This document shows positions 28,344 to 36,470 of a stretch of DNA of 57,038 nt, in pieces. Under the pieces are notes generated by a model, which searched no databases, was not told the DNA's origin, and saw only the letters and a list, made by a program, of their open reading frames with translations. Within the stretch, counting starts at the first letter, position 1. Every line of letters starts with the position of its first letter. The DNA is from Devosia geojensis. Its GTDB lineage: Bacteria > Pseudomonadota > Alphaproteobacteria > Rhizobiales > Devosiaceae. Both the position numbers and the translations under genes were made by a program. The stretch spans positions 1-57,038 of the forward strand of contig NZ_JZEX01000058.1 in NCBI RefSeq assembly GCF_000969415.1. The letters run 5' to 3'.

Positions 28344-29090
28344 ATGAAGCTGGCGTTCGTCATACCGGCCTACAACGAAGAAGCCCTGATCGGTAAATGC
28401 CTGGAATCGGTGATTGCCGAAGTCGCACGGGCCGGAATGCGCGAAGACGTCGAGATTGTGGTGGTCAACAACGCCTCGACCGACCGCACGGGGATCATCG
28501 CGCGCAGCTATGACGGGGTGAGGGTGGTGGACGAGCCGAAGAAAGGGCTCGTCAACGCGCGCGACGCAGGCTTCCAGGCTTCGAGCGGCGAGCTCGTCGC
28601 CAATATCGACTCCGACACGATCGTTCCGGCCGGCTGGCTCGATACCGTGGTGAGCGAGTTCGAGAAGGACCGGAACCTCGTCGCCCTCAGCGGGCCCTAC
28701 ATCTACTACGACATGTCGGGCTGGAACCGGTTCCTCGTCGGGATGTTCTACGGCCTCACCTATCTCATCTACCTGCTCAACCGGTTCGTCCTGCGGGTGG
28801 GTTCGGTGGTGCAGGGCGGCAATTTCGTCTTCAAGCGGTCCGCGTGGGAGAAGGTCGGCGGCTACGACCGCTCGATCCAGTTCTTCGGCGAGGACACGGA
28901 CGTGGCCGTGCGGCTTTCCAAGGTCGGCGGCGTCAAATGGACGTTCGCGCTCAAGATGAAGACCTCGGGGCGGCGGCTGGAGAAGGAAGGCGTCTTCAAG
29001 ACGGCCGGCACCTACACGCTCAATTTCTTTTGGGTCACCTTCCGCGGCAAGCCTGCAACCACCGAATACAACGACGTCCGCCGCCACTGA
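28344..29090 (+). CDS. family 2 glycosyltransferase
   Basis: Starting at MKLAFVIPAYNEE (GGAGAAAGC ribosome site directly upstream), the 248-residue protein has the GT-A fold of GT2 enzymes: VIPAYNEEALIGKCLESV (~6-23), VVNNASTDRTG, and the metal-binding NIDSDTIV (~96). A later FFGEDTDVAVR supplies the catalytic base. A hydrophobic stretch at ~140-165 (MFYGLTYLIYLLNRFVLRV) may dip into the membrane, so the acceptor could be a lipid-linked sugar. Function in envelope polysaccharide or glycolipid synthesis is likely; donor and acceptor are unknown. The broken FlhB-like gene follows directly. Confidence 0.9.
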   Translation: MKLAFVIPAYNEEALIGKCLESVIAEVARAGMREDVEIVVVNNASTDRTGIIARSYDGVRVVDEPKKGLVNARDAGFQASSGELVANIDSDTIVPAGWLDTVVSEFEKDRNLVALSGPYIYYDMSGWNRFLVGMFYGLTYLIYLLNRFVLRVGSVVQGGNFVFKRSAWEKVGGYDRSIQFFGEDTDVAVRLSKVGGVKWTFALKMKTSGRRLEKEGVFKTAGTYTLNFFWVTFRGKPATTEYNDVRRH

Positions 29091-29109
29091 TTGGCGGTTT
29101 CTCCCGCAC

Positions 29110-29381
29110 CTAACCGGTTCGGAGCGCCCCAAGATCCCGGTTGCCGTCGCGCTCGACTACGAGGCTGGTTTGCACCAGGCGCCCCGAGTGGTGGCGACGG
29201 AACGCGGCGCGGTGGCGGTCGGATCGTCGCGCTTGCCGAGCAGAACGGAGTGGTGATCGAAAGCGATCCGGTGCTGGCCGAGGCGCTCTCCCGCGTGGAA
29301 CTGGATGAGACCATACCCATCGAACTTTACAAGGCGGTGGCAGTGGTCATCGCGTTCGTCCTGCGGCAGGCGAAATCGTAG
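29110..29381 (+). pseudogene. frameshifted FlhB-like (FhlB) C-terminal domain gene
   Basis: Two frames together encode the stand-alone homologue of the FlhB cytoplasmic domain. The first half lies in one frame from ~29128 (PKIPVAVALDYEAG, then APRVVATERGAVA). The second half lies in another frame from 29220 (RIVALAEQNGVVIESDPVLA, then LYKAVAVVIAFVLRQ, stop 29381). Joining them needs one extra base around 29216-29219, consistent with a 1-nt deletion. No ATG, GTG or TTG is in frame before the first half back to ~29044. Both lesions point to a pseudogene, barring a sequencing error. Intact members affect flagellar export; no flagellar gene is nearby. Confidence 0.75.
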
Positions 29382-29450
29382 CCGGCGCCATTGTGCCCGG
29401 GCGCGTGCGTACCCATCTCCCGTGTCGAAATCGCACAAGGGAGTGGACCT

Positions 29451-29948
29451 ATGCTCAATCCTGAAGACCGCCGCGCCATCGAAGGCCTCTTCGAGCGGCT
29501 GCGCGACGTTGCCGGGCGCACTGGCCCGCGCGATGCGGAGGCCGAGGCGCTCATTCATGAAAGGGTCGGCGAACAGCCCGCCGCGCCCTACTACATGGCC
29601 CAGACCATTCTGGTGCAGGAAACGGCATTGCGCGAAGCGCGCGAGCGGATCGCCATGCTGGAGGAACGCGCGGAAGAGCAGGGGGGCCGCACGCGTGGGC
29701 CCTGGGACCGGCAGGATCGATCCGAGCGTGCCGGTGGCGGATTCCTTGCGGGGGCAGCGCAGACGGCGCTCGGCGTAACCGGCGGCGTCCTGCTCGGCAG
29801 CGCCATTGCCAGCATCTTCACCGGTGGCGCGCAGGCCGAAGAGCCGGCGCCCGAGCCTGAACCGCAGCCGGAGCCTGAACCGGAGCAGGATTTCGGTGGC
29901 GACGAAGGCGGGGACTGGGGCGGGTTCGATATGGGCGGCGACTTCTGA
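29451..29948 (+). CDS. DUF2076 family protein with acidic Pro-Glu tail
   Basis: The 165-residue protein starts at MLNPEDRRAIEGLFERL, the typical DUF2076 opening. A helical N-terminal region (~1-90) with predicted coiled coil (ALREARERIAMLEERAEE) leads to a small hydrophobic Gly-rich segment (~100-122, LGVTGGVLLGSAIASIF) and an acidic low-complexity tail of EPEPQPEPEP units ending GGDWGGFDMGGDF. The ending of Gly/Asp/Trp/Phe is common in the family. Role is unknown; the helical half followed by a glycine-zipper-like segment suggests envelope association. Start at 29451 is favoured over upstream ATG 29391. Confidence 0.85.
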   Translation: MLNPEDRRAIEGLFERLRDVAGRTGPRDAEAEALIHERVGEQPAAPYYMAQTILVQETALREARERIAMLEERAEEQGGRTRGPWDRQDRSERAGGGFLAGAAQTALGVTGGVLLGSAIASIFTGGAQAEEPAPEPEPQPEPEPEQDFGGDEGGDWGGFDMGGDF

Positions 29949-29951
29949 CCG

Positions 29952-30425
29952 TCAACGTCTGCGCGTCTTGATGTAGAACTCGTTACCGCCCGCTTCGAGC
30001 ACGTAGAGCATGTTGTTGTAGGGGAAACGGAGCCCGGCGGTGTGGAAGTGCTGGGCCGGGCCGACGCCCGGATGACGTTCGCCCGCCAGGACGCGGTCGG
30101 CCATCTGCGCGGCCAGGACGACGCCGGAGTCCGTCATGCGCTTGGTAAGCACACCCTGGGCGAACTGATTTTTCTGTCCCACCACGCCGCAGATGGTCTT
30201 GGGATATTCGGAATCGTAGAGGCGGTTCATCACCACAGTGCCGACCGCCAGCATGCCGTCGGGGCTCGAGCGATTGGACTCGAAGTACATCGCCCGCATC
30301 ATGCATTCCTTCTCCGACAGGCGCGCCATGCCGAACTGCATGCCGAAGAGACTGCAAGCACCGAGGCTCGAGGCGAGCACGGCACTGGCGCAAAGGCGCA
30401 GCAAGGTTTTGGCGAAAGCGGACAT
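29952..30425 (-). CDS. SleB-type cell wall hydrolase, lipoprotein
   Basis: From MSAFAKTLL (30425) the protein has 157 residues. The lipobox LGAC (~21-24) predicts a lipoprotein, and the catalytic domain (~40-157) matches Hydrolase_2/SleB: ESECMMRAMYFES-like KECMMRAMYFESNRSSPDG with the catalytic Glu, AVGTVVMNRLYDSEYPKTICGVV, and FHTAGLRFPYNN. The family cleaves peptidoglycan glycan strands, between MurNAc and GlcNAc. Its stop is 3 nt from that of the convergent DUF2076 gene. Confidence 0.9.
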   Translation of the reverse strand: MSAFAKTLLRLCASAVLASSLGACSLFGMQFGMARLSEKECMMRAMYFESNRSSPDGMLAVGTVVMNRLYDSEYPKTICGVVGQKNQFAQGVLTKRMTDSGVVLAAQMADRVLAGERHPGVGPAQHFHTAGLRFPYNNMLYVLEAGGNEFYIKTRRR

Positions 30426-30517
30426 GGCACGGTTCCCCAGCGGCAGAACTCCCTGCAATTTGATCCATCAGCCTTAACAAAGGGCTTGGCGGAACGGTTA
30501 AGCCTTTCCTAAGGGCC

Positions 30518-30549
30518 AATGCGAGCCGCCGGGGCCGGCGGCTCGCATT
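30518..30549. repeat. 15-bp perfect inverted repeat downstream of yjhX-like gene
   Basis: AATGCGAGCCGCCGG (30518-30532) is followed after GG by its exact complement (30535-30549). On the minus strand it starts 7 nt beyond the yjhX-like stop, a terminator position, but no T-run follows. It could be a Rho-dependent or stem-only stop, or a barrier to exonucleases. Confidence 0.55.
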
Positions 30550-30556
30550 CCAGGGC

Positions 30557-30814
30557 CTAGCGGTTGTCGTATTCGCTCCGCACCAGCTCGAGTCCACGCC
30601 GGGTGATGCGGTACGGTTGTCCGCTGGACGAGGCGATGGCTTTCTTGGCCTTGAGCTTGCGGAACATCTGCTCGGTAAAGCCCGCGACAAGCCATCCTTC
30701 GCGATTGTAGAACTCGTAGCCGGCGGCCTTGCCGTTGTCGTCCTTCAAGACCACGATCATGCCGCCCTGGGCGAGCGCGTGCAGCACCCGCTGTTCCTTC
30801 CGGGAAACGTCCAT
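30557..30814 (-). CDS. YjhX/UPF0386-family toxin
   Basis: The 85 residues equal the length of E. coli YjhX and share its layout: MDVSRKEQRVLHALAQGG, YNREGWLV, FRKLKAKKAI, and the GQPYRIT...DNR ending. YjhX of E. coli is reported as the toxin of the YjhX/YjhQ pair, where YjhQ is a GNAT protein acting as antitoxin. Winged-helix-like features suggest nucleic-acid binding. No GNAT gene overlaps it here; the closest is at 31,449 on the other strand. Function as toxin is therefore an inference by family only. Confidence 0.85.
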   Translation of the reverse strand: MDVSRKEQRVLHALAQGGMIVVLKDDNGKAAGYEFYNREGWLVAGFTEQMFRKLKAKKAIASSSGQPYRITRRGLELVRSEYDNR

Positions 30815-31122
30815 CTGTAGATTCCGTCAGGCGGGCGGCAAATCTGCGCACCCGCAAACACAAACGGACCGCCGCCAGCCTCACGCTTGGCAGCAGCCTG
30901 GTTCGTATTCGCCCCGCCCATCGGCATGCAGCTCGAGCATGCGCTCGACAAACGGGGCGTCAGACGGTTTCAAACAGTTTGGACATAAACACTCCAAGAG
31001 CCCGAGCTGGATAGCGCAATGCGGGCGGACGGAAAAGTCCCGATCGTTAGTCGCAGTTGCCAAGCCATGCGCGACGGTGCAAACCAGCAACAGACAGTTC
31101 AAGCCGACAGGAACGAAAGACC
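30815..31122. other. 308-nt gap; no gene supported
   Basis: This gap separates the divergent yjhX-like and chorismate mutase genes. On the minus strand an open frame through 30,881-31,036 reads like protein around CLCPNCLKPSDAPFVERM, but it has no credible start codon and its upstream part runs into the chorismate mutase gene. A separate GGAG-ATG could give a tiny peptide (MSKLFETV) in another frame of the same strand. I see no clear promoter, tRNA or terminator. It may be a decayed small gene. Confidence 0.35.
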
Positions 31123-31437
31123 GTGACAGCCGCCAAATTGCCGGAAGAGTGCCAGACCAAGGATGACGTGCGCGCCGAGATCGACAGGATCGACCAGGCA
31201 TTGCTCGCGCTCTTTGCCGAGCGGCATCAGTACGTCACGCGCATGGCCCAGATCAAGACGGACCCGCACGAGGCCTACGACAAAGCGCGGATCGAATCGA
31301 TCATCGAAAAGCAACGCGAGCGCGCATTGGGCCTTGATCTCGACGAGGATCAGGCCGAACTTATCTGGCGCACGCTGATCGACTGGAATATCAATTACGA
31401 AAAGGGCATCATCGTCGCACGCCGCCGCAGCCAATAG
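31123..31437 (+). CDS. chorismate mutase, AroQ type
   Basis: Chorismate mutase turns chorismate into prephenate for Phe and Tyr synthesis. From the GTG at 31123 the protein has 104 residues, the length of monofunctional AroQ enzymes. The first helix VRAEIDRIDQALLALFAER carries the typical RxxIDxID pattern with Arg, and later QIKTDPHEAYDKARIESII carries Lys and Arg that contact the carboxylates. There is no signal peptide, so it is cytoplasmic. An AGGAACG stretch lies ahead of the GTG; an ATG further upstream (31057) would add non-conserved residues. GNAT gene follows after 11 nt. Confidence 0.88.
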   Translation: MTAAKLPEECQTKDDVRAEIDRIDQALLALFAERHQYVTRMAQIKTDPHEAYDKARIESIIEKQRERALGLDLDEDQAELIWRTLIDWNINYEKGIIVARRRSQ

Positions 31438-31448
31438 CGAGGCCTATC

Positions 31449-31964
31449 ATGTCCGCCATCGTCATCCGCAAAGCCGAACGGTCCGACGCGCCGATCCTGG
31501 CGCGGATCGGATACGATGCGTGGGAGACGGGCATCCTGCCGCTCCTCAAGGAGCGGCCGGGTATGCGGCAGACCGAGCAGCGCCGGCTGGCGCAGGCGGT
31601 CAACGAGACGCTGGAGCGGATCATCGTCGCCGAGATCGACGGCGTGCCGGTCGGCTGGTGTTCGCGGGCGCGGGGCAGGGCCTATGTTCCGTTCCTCTTC
31701 GTCATGCCGGAGTTGCAGAGCCAGGGGATCGGCTCGATCCTGCTGCGGCGCATGGAGTCGATGCTCGAGCTCGAAGGCGCCGAGCGGGTGCAGTTGGAAA
31801 CCCCGGCCGACAATGTGCGCGCCGTGCGGTTCTATGAGCGTCAGGGCTATCGCATCCTCGCCCTTCGCCCCGACGGACGGGCGGCGCACGAGCCCTTCAT
31901 GAGCGTCCACCTCGAAAAGCGTCTCGAACCGTTCGACGGGGATATCGAGGACGAGGAAGACTAA
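31449..31964 (+). CDS. GNAT-family N-acetyltransferase
   Basis: The 171-residue protein has the GNAT fold. The acetyl-CoA site is visible as LFVMPELQSQGIGSILLRRME (in two parts, ~82-102; the Q/R-x-x-G-x-G/A pattern is QSQGIG) and the fourth strand/helix as NVRAVRFYERQGYRI (~125-139). The C-terminus ends in an acidic run (FDGDIEDEED). Substrate is unknown. It is 11 nt behind chorismate mutase and probably co-transcribed. By family it could also be a YjhQ-like partner of the YjhX-type protein, but distance and strand argue against that. Confidence 0.88.
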   Translation: MSAIVIRKAERSDAPILARIGYDAWETGILPLLKERPGMRQTEQRRLAQAVNETLERIIVAEIDGVPVGWCSRARGRAYVPFLFVMPELQSQGIGSILLRRMESMLELEGAERVQLETPADNVRAVRFYERQGYRILALRPDGRAAHEPFMSVHLEKRLEPFDGDIEDEED

Positions 31965-32060
31965 GGCGCACCTTTACACCGTTGAGTTCTCACCCGTTGC
32001 ATCGCGGGGGCAAGATAAGTAAGGACTGACTTATCTTCCGCCCGCCTCAGGACGCTTGCC

Positions 32061-33542
32061 GTGACCCTTATCGATACCCGCACGCCTAACCCCAAGACCT
32101 TCATTTCGGGTTCGACGGGGGACTGGGAGGTGATCATCGGCATGGAGGTGCACGCGCAGGTCACCTCCGAGAGCAAGCTCTTTTCCGGATCCTCGACGGA
32201 GTTCGGCAATCCGCCGAACGCCAACGTCTCGTTCGTCGACGCAGCCATGCCCGGCATGTTGCCCGTCATCAATGAGGAGTGCGTGCGCCAGGCCGTGCGC
32301 ACGGGGCTCGGTCTCAAGGCGCAGATCAACAAGCGCTCGATCTTCGACCGCAAGAACTATTTCTATCCGGACCTGCCGCAGGGCTACCAGATCAGCCAGT
32401 TCAAGGATCCGATCGTCGGCGAGGGCAAGGTGCTGCTCGACCTCGAGGGCGAGACCATCGAGATCGGCATCGAGCGGCTGCATCTCGAACAGGACGCGGG
32501 CAAGTCGATCCACGACCAGCACCCCAACATGAGCTTCGTCGATCTCAACCGCTCGGGCGTGGCGCTGATGGAGATCGTCTCCAAGCCCGATCTGCGTTCG
32601 TCCGAGGAAGCCAAGACCTATCTTTCGAAGCTGCGCACGATCCTGCGTTATCTCGGCACATGCGACGGCAACATGGAGCAGGGTTCCATGCGCGCCGACA
32701 TCAACGTCTCGGTGCGCAAGCCGGGCGGCGCCTTCGGTACGCGCTGCGAGATCAAGAACGTCAACTCCATCCGCTTTGCCGGCCAGGCAATCGAATACGA
32801 GGCGCGCCGGCAGATCGACATTCTCGAGGATGGCGGCGTGATCGACCAGGAAACACGCCTCTTCGACCCCAAGCTCGGTGAGACACGCTCCATGCGCTCC
32901 AAGGAAGAGGCGCACGACTACCGCTATTTCCCCGATCCGGACCTGCTGCCGCTCGAGTTCGACGATGCGTTCATCGCCGATCTCGCCCAGCACCTGCCGG
33001 AGTTGCCGGACGAGAAGGCCGACCGGTTCGTCAGGGAATATGGCGTCACCCACTATGACGCGATGGTGCTGACGCTCGACCGCGAGGCTGCCGATTTCTA
33101 CGAAGAGGTCGCCAAGGGCCGCGACGGCAAGCTCGCCGCCAACTGGATGATCAACGAGTTCTTCGCCCGCCTCAACAAGGAAGGCATGGACGTCACCACG
33201 AGCCCGATCACGGCCGCTCAGCTCGGCGGTATCGTCGAGCTCATCGCCAAGGGCGACATCTCCGGCAAGATCGGCAAGGACCTCTTCGAGATCGTCTGGG
33301 CCGAAGGAGGCGACCCGGCGCAGATCGTCGAGGCGCGCGGCATGAAGCAGGTGACCGACATGGGGGCGATCGAGAAGATCGTCGACGAGATCATCGCCGC
33401 CAATCCTGATCAGGTCGAGAAGGTCAAGGCCAAGCCCACAATGGTCGGCTGGTTTGTCGGCCAGGCGATGAAGGCGTCCGGCGGCAAGGCCAACCCGCAG
33501 GCGCTCAACGCGCTGATGAAGCAGAAGCTCGGCATCGAATAG
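32061..33542 (+). CDS. gatB: Asp-tRNA(Asn)/Glu-tRNA(Gln) amidotransferase subunit B
   Basis: GatB holds the tRNA-binding and kinase part of GatCAB, which amidates misacylated Asp-tRNA(Asn) and Glu-tRNA(Gln). The 493 residues match the family. Signatures: [19 protein letters not shown] (~25-43), [30 protein letters not shown], and the YqeY-type tail domain from ~350 ending [17 protein letters not shown]. gatA and gatC are not in the window. A short inverted repeat (33542-33556, GTTCCCG/CGGGAAC) starts at the last base of its stop codon. Confidence 0.98.
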   Translation: MTLIDTRTPNPKTFISGSTGDWEVIIGMEVHAQVTSESKLFSGSSTEFGNPPNANVSFVDAAMPGMLPVINEECVRQAVRTGLGLKAQINKRSIFDRKNYFYPDLPQGYQISQFKDPIVGEGKVLLDLEGETIEIGIERLHLEQDAGKSIHDQHPNMSFVDLNRSGVALMEIVSKPDLRSSEEAKTYLSKLRTILRYLGTCDGNMEQGSMRADINVSVRKPGGAFGTRCEIKNVNSIRFAGQAIEYEARRQIDILEDGGVIDQETRLFDPKLGETRSMRSKEEAHDYRYFPDPDLLPLEFDDAFIADLAQHLPELPDEKADRFVREYGVTHYDAMVLTLDREAADFYEEVAKGRDGKLAANWMINEFFARLNKEGMDVTTSPITAAQLGGIVELIAKGDISGKIGKDLFEIVWAEGGDPAQIVEARGMKQVTDMGAIEKIVDEIIAANPDQVEKVKAKPTMVGWFVGQAMKASGGKANPQALNALMKQKLGIE

Positions 33543-33603
33543 TTCCCGACGGGAACTGGCAGAAGAGTCCTTCGTTCCGCAGCCAGCAGGACGGAGGATC
33601 CAC

Positions 33604-34002
33604 ATGCCCGTTATCGAGCGCGTTCTTTACAACATTCTCTCCAGCGATATCGGCAAAAGCGCGAGCTTTTACCGGCATCTCGGCAATTTCGATAAAATCT
33701 ACACCAGCGATTGGTACATCGTCCTGGCGGTGCCAGAGCATGTCGGGTTCCAGCTCGGCATCATCGCGGCGAACAGCGAGTATACGCCCAAGGAGGTGCG
33801 AGGGACGCCGGCGGGCGGCTATCTCACGCTCGTTGTCGACGATGTCCATGCAGCGGTCGAGCGGGCGCGCGCAATGGACGCCGCGGTTATTCAGGAACCA
33901 GTGGCGCTCGGCTATGGGCAGACGCAGGCGCTCATTCGCGATCCCGACGGCAATGTGGTCGACGTCTCGACGCCAACCGAGAAGCTTGCACGTCAGACAT
34001 AA
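33604..34002 (+). CDS. VOC-superfamily protein, glyoxalase-like
   Basis: The 132 residues show two VOC modules: MPVIERVLYNILSSDIGKSASFYRHLGNF (in two parts) and GYGQTQALIRDPDGNVVDVSTPT. Metal ligands of true glyoxalases are only partly kept: the final Asp in VVDVS sits where Glu is common. This resembles the group of bleomycin-resistance-like proteins of unknown substrate. GGAGG lies 7 nt ahead of the ATG. Its last 10 nt overlap the end of the convergent EamA transporter. Confidence 0.82.
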   Translation: MPVIERVLYNILSSDIGKSASFYRHLGNFDKIYTSDWYIVLAVPEHVGFQLGIIAANSEYTPKEVRGTPAGGYLTLVVDDVHAAVERARAMDAAVIQEPVALGYGQTQALIRDPDGNVVDVSTPTEKLARQT

Positions 34003-34886
34003 GCCTTGCCGCGCAGGCGCCTGACGATCCGCCCGTCGATCAGCAGCAGGCCTATGAATATGCCGAGCATGCCGAAGACGTGCACCGGCTCGACCGCCTC
34101 ACCCAGGAAGAAGAAGCCGAGGATGATGGCCGAGACCGGCGCGATGAAGGTGACGACCGAGAAATTGGTTGCGCCGATCCGCGGCAGGATACGGTACATG
34201 ATCTGGAAGGCGAACGCGGTGGCGAGAAGCCCGATGCCGAGCATCGAGGTCCAGCCTTCGATCGTGGTCAGGTGCGGCACGCCGTGAGCGAAGAAGGCGA
34301 GGGGCACGGCGGCGATGGTGGCGCCGGTCATTGCACAGGCAGCGAAGACCGAAGCGTCGATGGTGCCGAGCATGCGCGTGTAGTTGAGGCTGACAGCGTA
34401 ACAGAAGGTGGCCGTCAGGCACGCCGCGATCGCCCAGAGCTGCGAGGAGCCGCCCGCGGCGAGCGCCGGCGAGGCGAGGAGCGCGACGCCGGTGAAGCCG
34501 GCGAGCACGCCCATGGACTTGTTCCAGGTCGCTTTTTCCCCACCCGGCCAGAAGTGGGAGACGATCACGGTCATGATCGGCGTCATGGCGTTGACGATGG
34601 CGGCGACGCCTGCTGCCAGATGCTCCTGGCTGAGGGGGAAGAGCGCGAAGGGAATGGTGTAGCTGAGGATGCCGAGCAGCAGGAAGTGGAGGTAGAGCCA
34701 CTTGTTGATTGGCAGGTGCTTGCCAAGGGCGATGAAGAACGCCCAGCAGCCGAGTGCGCCGATGGCGACCCGGCCGGCCGAAACCCAAAGCGGGCCGATC
34801 TCTCGAATCAGGATGCCGTTGAAGAGGAACGAGGTTCCCCAGATGGCGCCCAGAAGTATGACCCAGAGCCAGTCGCGCAGCGACAT
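33993..34886 (-). CDS. EamA-family (DMT) transporter
   Basis: The 297 residues hold ten membrane helices in two EamA repeats. The first repeat runs ~6-145 (AIWGTSFLFNGILIREIGPLWVSAGRV in pieces), the second ~155-285 (ATFCYAVSLNYTRML, VSAIILGFFFLGEAVEP). Family members mostly export metabolites or amino acids through the inner membrane. It is alone on its strand with a 187-nt gap to the divergent gene at 35074. The cargo is unknown. Confidence 0.9.
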   Translation of the reverse strand: MSLRDWLWVILLGAIWGTSFLFNGILIREIGPLWVSAGRVAIGALGCWAFFIALGKHLPINKWLYLHFLLLGILSYTIPFALFPLSQEHLAAGVAAIVNAMTPIMTVIVSHFWPGGEKATWNKSMGVLAGFTGVALLASPALAAGGSSQLWAIAACLTATFCYAVSLNYTRMLGTIDASVFAACAMTGATIAAVPLAFFAHGVPHLTTIEGWTSMLGIGLLATAFAFQIMYRILPRIGATNFSVVTFIAPVSAIILGFFFLGEAVEPVHVFGMLGIFIGLLLIDGRIVRRLRGKAYV

Positions 34887-35073
34887 GTTCAGTCTCCTAA
34901 CGTGAACGCAGGAAACTACGCCTCCGACGTCCTCGGGTCGAACCGATTTTGACGATGAGGGTCATGAATTCGCGTGATGGAAGCGCCGGAAAGCTGCCAT
35001 GCACACTTTTCGATACCGCCCGCGACGAAGCGCAGCTAGCTTGCAGTGCTCAACTTTTGGAGGGAATCTCAAG

Positions 35074-35976
35074 GTGCACAAAAAATTCGCTCTCGTGGCT
35101 GCCGCGATGTCGCTGGTTGTACCGGTGCAAGGGGCCGAAACGCTCGATGATGCACCACGCATTGCGGTGATGTCGGCGTTCGGACCGGAATGGATAGCGT
35201 TGCAGGAGGCACTCGTCGATCGCGTCGATCATTCGCTCAACGGCATCACCTTCGCGACCGGCACCATCGAGGGCAAGCCGGTGGTCCTGTTCCTCACCGG
35301 CGTCAGCATGGTCAACGCCGCCATGACCTCGCAGCTCGCCATCGACCACTTCAACCTCGAAAGCATCGTCTTTTCAGGTATCGCCGGCGGGGTGGATCCC
35401 TCGCGGCACATCGGCGATGTCATCGTGCCGGCCCAGTGGGGGCAGTACCTTGACGTGATCCTGGCGCGCGAGGTCGACGATGCATTCGTTCCGCCGCCCT
35501 TCCTCGAGGCGCCGTTTCCGAACCATGGCATGATCTTTCCACAGAACGTAACGGTCGCCCGGGACGGGGCCGAGCCTGAGGATCGTTTCTGGTTCCCGGT
35601 CGATGCAGAGCTGCTGGCGGTTGCCGAGGCTGTGGCCGCTGAGATCGATCTGCTGGACTGCGTTCCCGACAATCAGTGTCTCACCCATGCGCCCGGTGTC
35701 TATGTGGGCGGCAACGGCGTTTCCGGCGCTGCATTCGTCGATAACGCGGCTTTTCGTGAATACGCCTTCGAGACATTCGAGGCGGCGGTGCTCGATATGG
35801 AGAGCGCCGCGGTCGCGCATGTGGCCTATGCCAACGAGGTGCCGTTCATCGCCTTCCGCTCGCTTTCAGACCTTGCAGGCGGTGGGGAGGGCGCGAACGA
35901 GATGGGCACCTTCATGGGGTTGGCCTCGGATAACTCGGCGGCTGTGGTGAAGGCGTTCCTCGCCGCGTTGCCTTAG
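35074..35976 (+). CDS. secreted MTA/SAH-nucleosidase-like (phosphorylase superfamily) protein
   Basis: The GTG at 35074, with GGAGGG 9 nt ahead, gives 300 residues with a signal peptide (VHKKFALVAAAMSLVVPVQGAE, cut near residue 20; read in two parts). The mature part matches the nucleoside phosphorylase/MTAN fold: IAVMSAFGPEWIALQEAL with the Glu of the active site, FSGIAGGVDPSRHIGDVIVP, and the catalytic end VLDMESAAVAHVAYANEVPFIAFRSLSD (in two parts), which keeps the Glu and Asp of MTAN. A periplasmic place is unusual for this fold. Substrate may be a nucleoside or purine analogue. Confidence 0.85.
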   Translation: MHKKFALVAAAMSLVVPVQGAETLDDAPRIAVMSAFGPEWIALQEALVDRVDHSLNGITFATGTIEGKPVVLFLTGVSMVNAAMTSQLAIDHFNLESIVFSGIAGGVDPSRHIGDVIVPAQWGQYLDVILAREVDDAFVPPPFLEAPFPNHGMIFPQNVTVARDGAEPEDRFWFPVDAELLAVAEAVAAEIDLLDCVPDNQCLTHAPGVYVGGNGVSGAAFVDNAAFREYAFETFEAAVLDMESAAVAHVAYANEVPFIAFRSLSDLAGGGEGANEMGTFMGLASDNSAAVVKAFLAALP

Positions 35977-36470
35977 TCCTGAAGCCGCGCCACGATCTCA
36001 TTCACCGCGGCGTCGATTGTGGTCGACGCCGTATCGATGACGAGGTCGGCGCTGGTCCAAGGCTCGTATTCGCGCCCGACGACCTCGGCCCACACCGGCT
36101 GGACATGGCCCGGAATATCTGCGGTTCGCGTTTCCACGCGGCGGCGGTGTTCGGCCGGGTCGGAGCAGACGACCTCGATTTCCAAGGCACGTCTTCCGGT
36201 GTCGGCGGCAACTGCCCGCCACGCGTCGCGTGTCAAGGCAATGGGATTGACGGAGTCGGCGATGACGGTCGCGCCGGCCCTGAGGCAATCGGCGGCGACC
36301 GCCCAGGCGATGGCGTAGCCCGCGGTTTCGACTTTCTCGGTCTCGCCAGAGTGCAAGAGGGCCTGCTCGATGCTGTCGATGCGGATGTGGGCTGCGGCGA
36401 GGCGACGAGCCAATGCCTTGGCGATGGTGGTCTTTCCGCTGCCCGGCAATCCACCGAGAATGAGCAGCAT
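35973..36470 (-). CDS. AAA/P-loop kinase-like protein
   Basis: The 165-residue protein begins LLILGGLPGSGKTTIAKALARR, with Walker A GLPGSGKTT at ~7-15. A Walker B-like ATVIADSVN (~68) and the SDPAEHRRRVETR lid follow. It resembles the small AAA_33-type kinases related to gluconate, chloramphenicol and polynucleotide kinases, all of which phosphorylate small molecules or nucleic-acid ends. The ATG overlaps the purN stop by 1 nt (TGATG), so it is third in the purM-purN operon. It converges with the nucleosidase-like gene by a 4-nt overlap. Substrate is unknown. Confidence 0.82.
   Translation of the reverse strand: MLLILGGLPGSGKTTIAKALARRLAAAHIRIDSIEQALLHSGETEKVETAGYAIAWAVAADCLRAGATVIADSVNPIALTRDAWRAVAADTGRRALEIEVVCSDPAEHRRRVETRTADIPGHVQPVWAEVVGREYEPWTSADLVIDTASTTIDAAVNEIVARLQD

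Noticed and set aside
29091..29381. Reading the FlhB-like locus as one intact 96-residue gene
   Set aside because: The N-terminal half of that frame is an Arg/Gly-rich non-family sequence, while the family N-terminus is visible in the neighbouring frame over the same bases.
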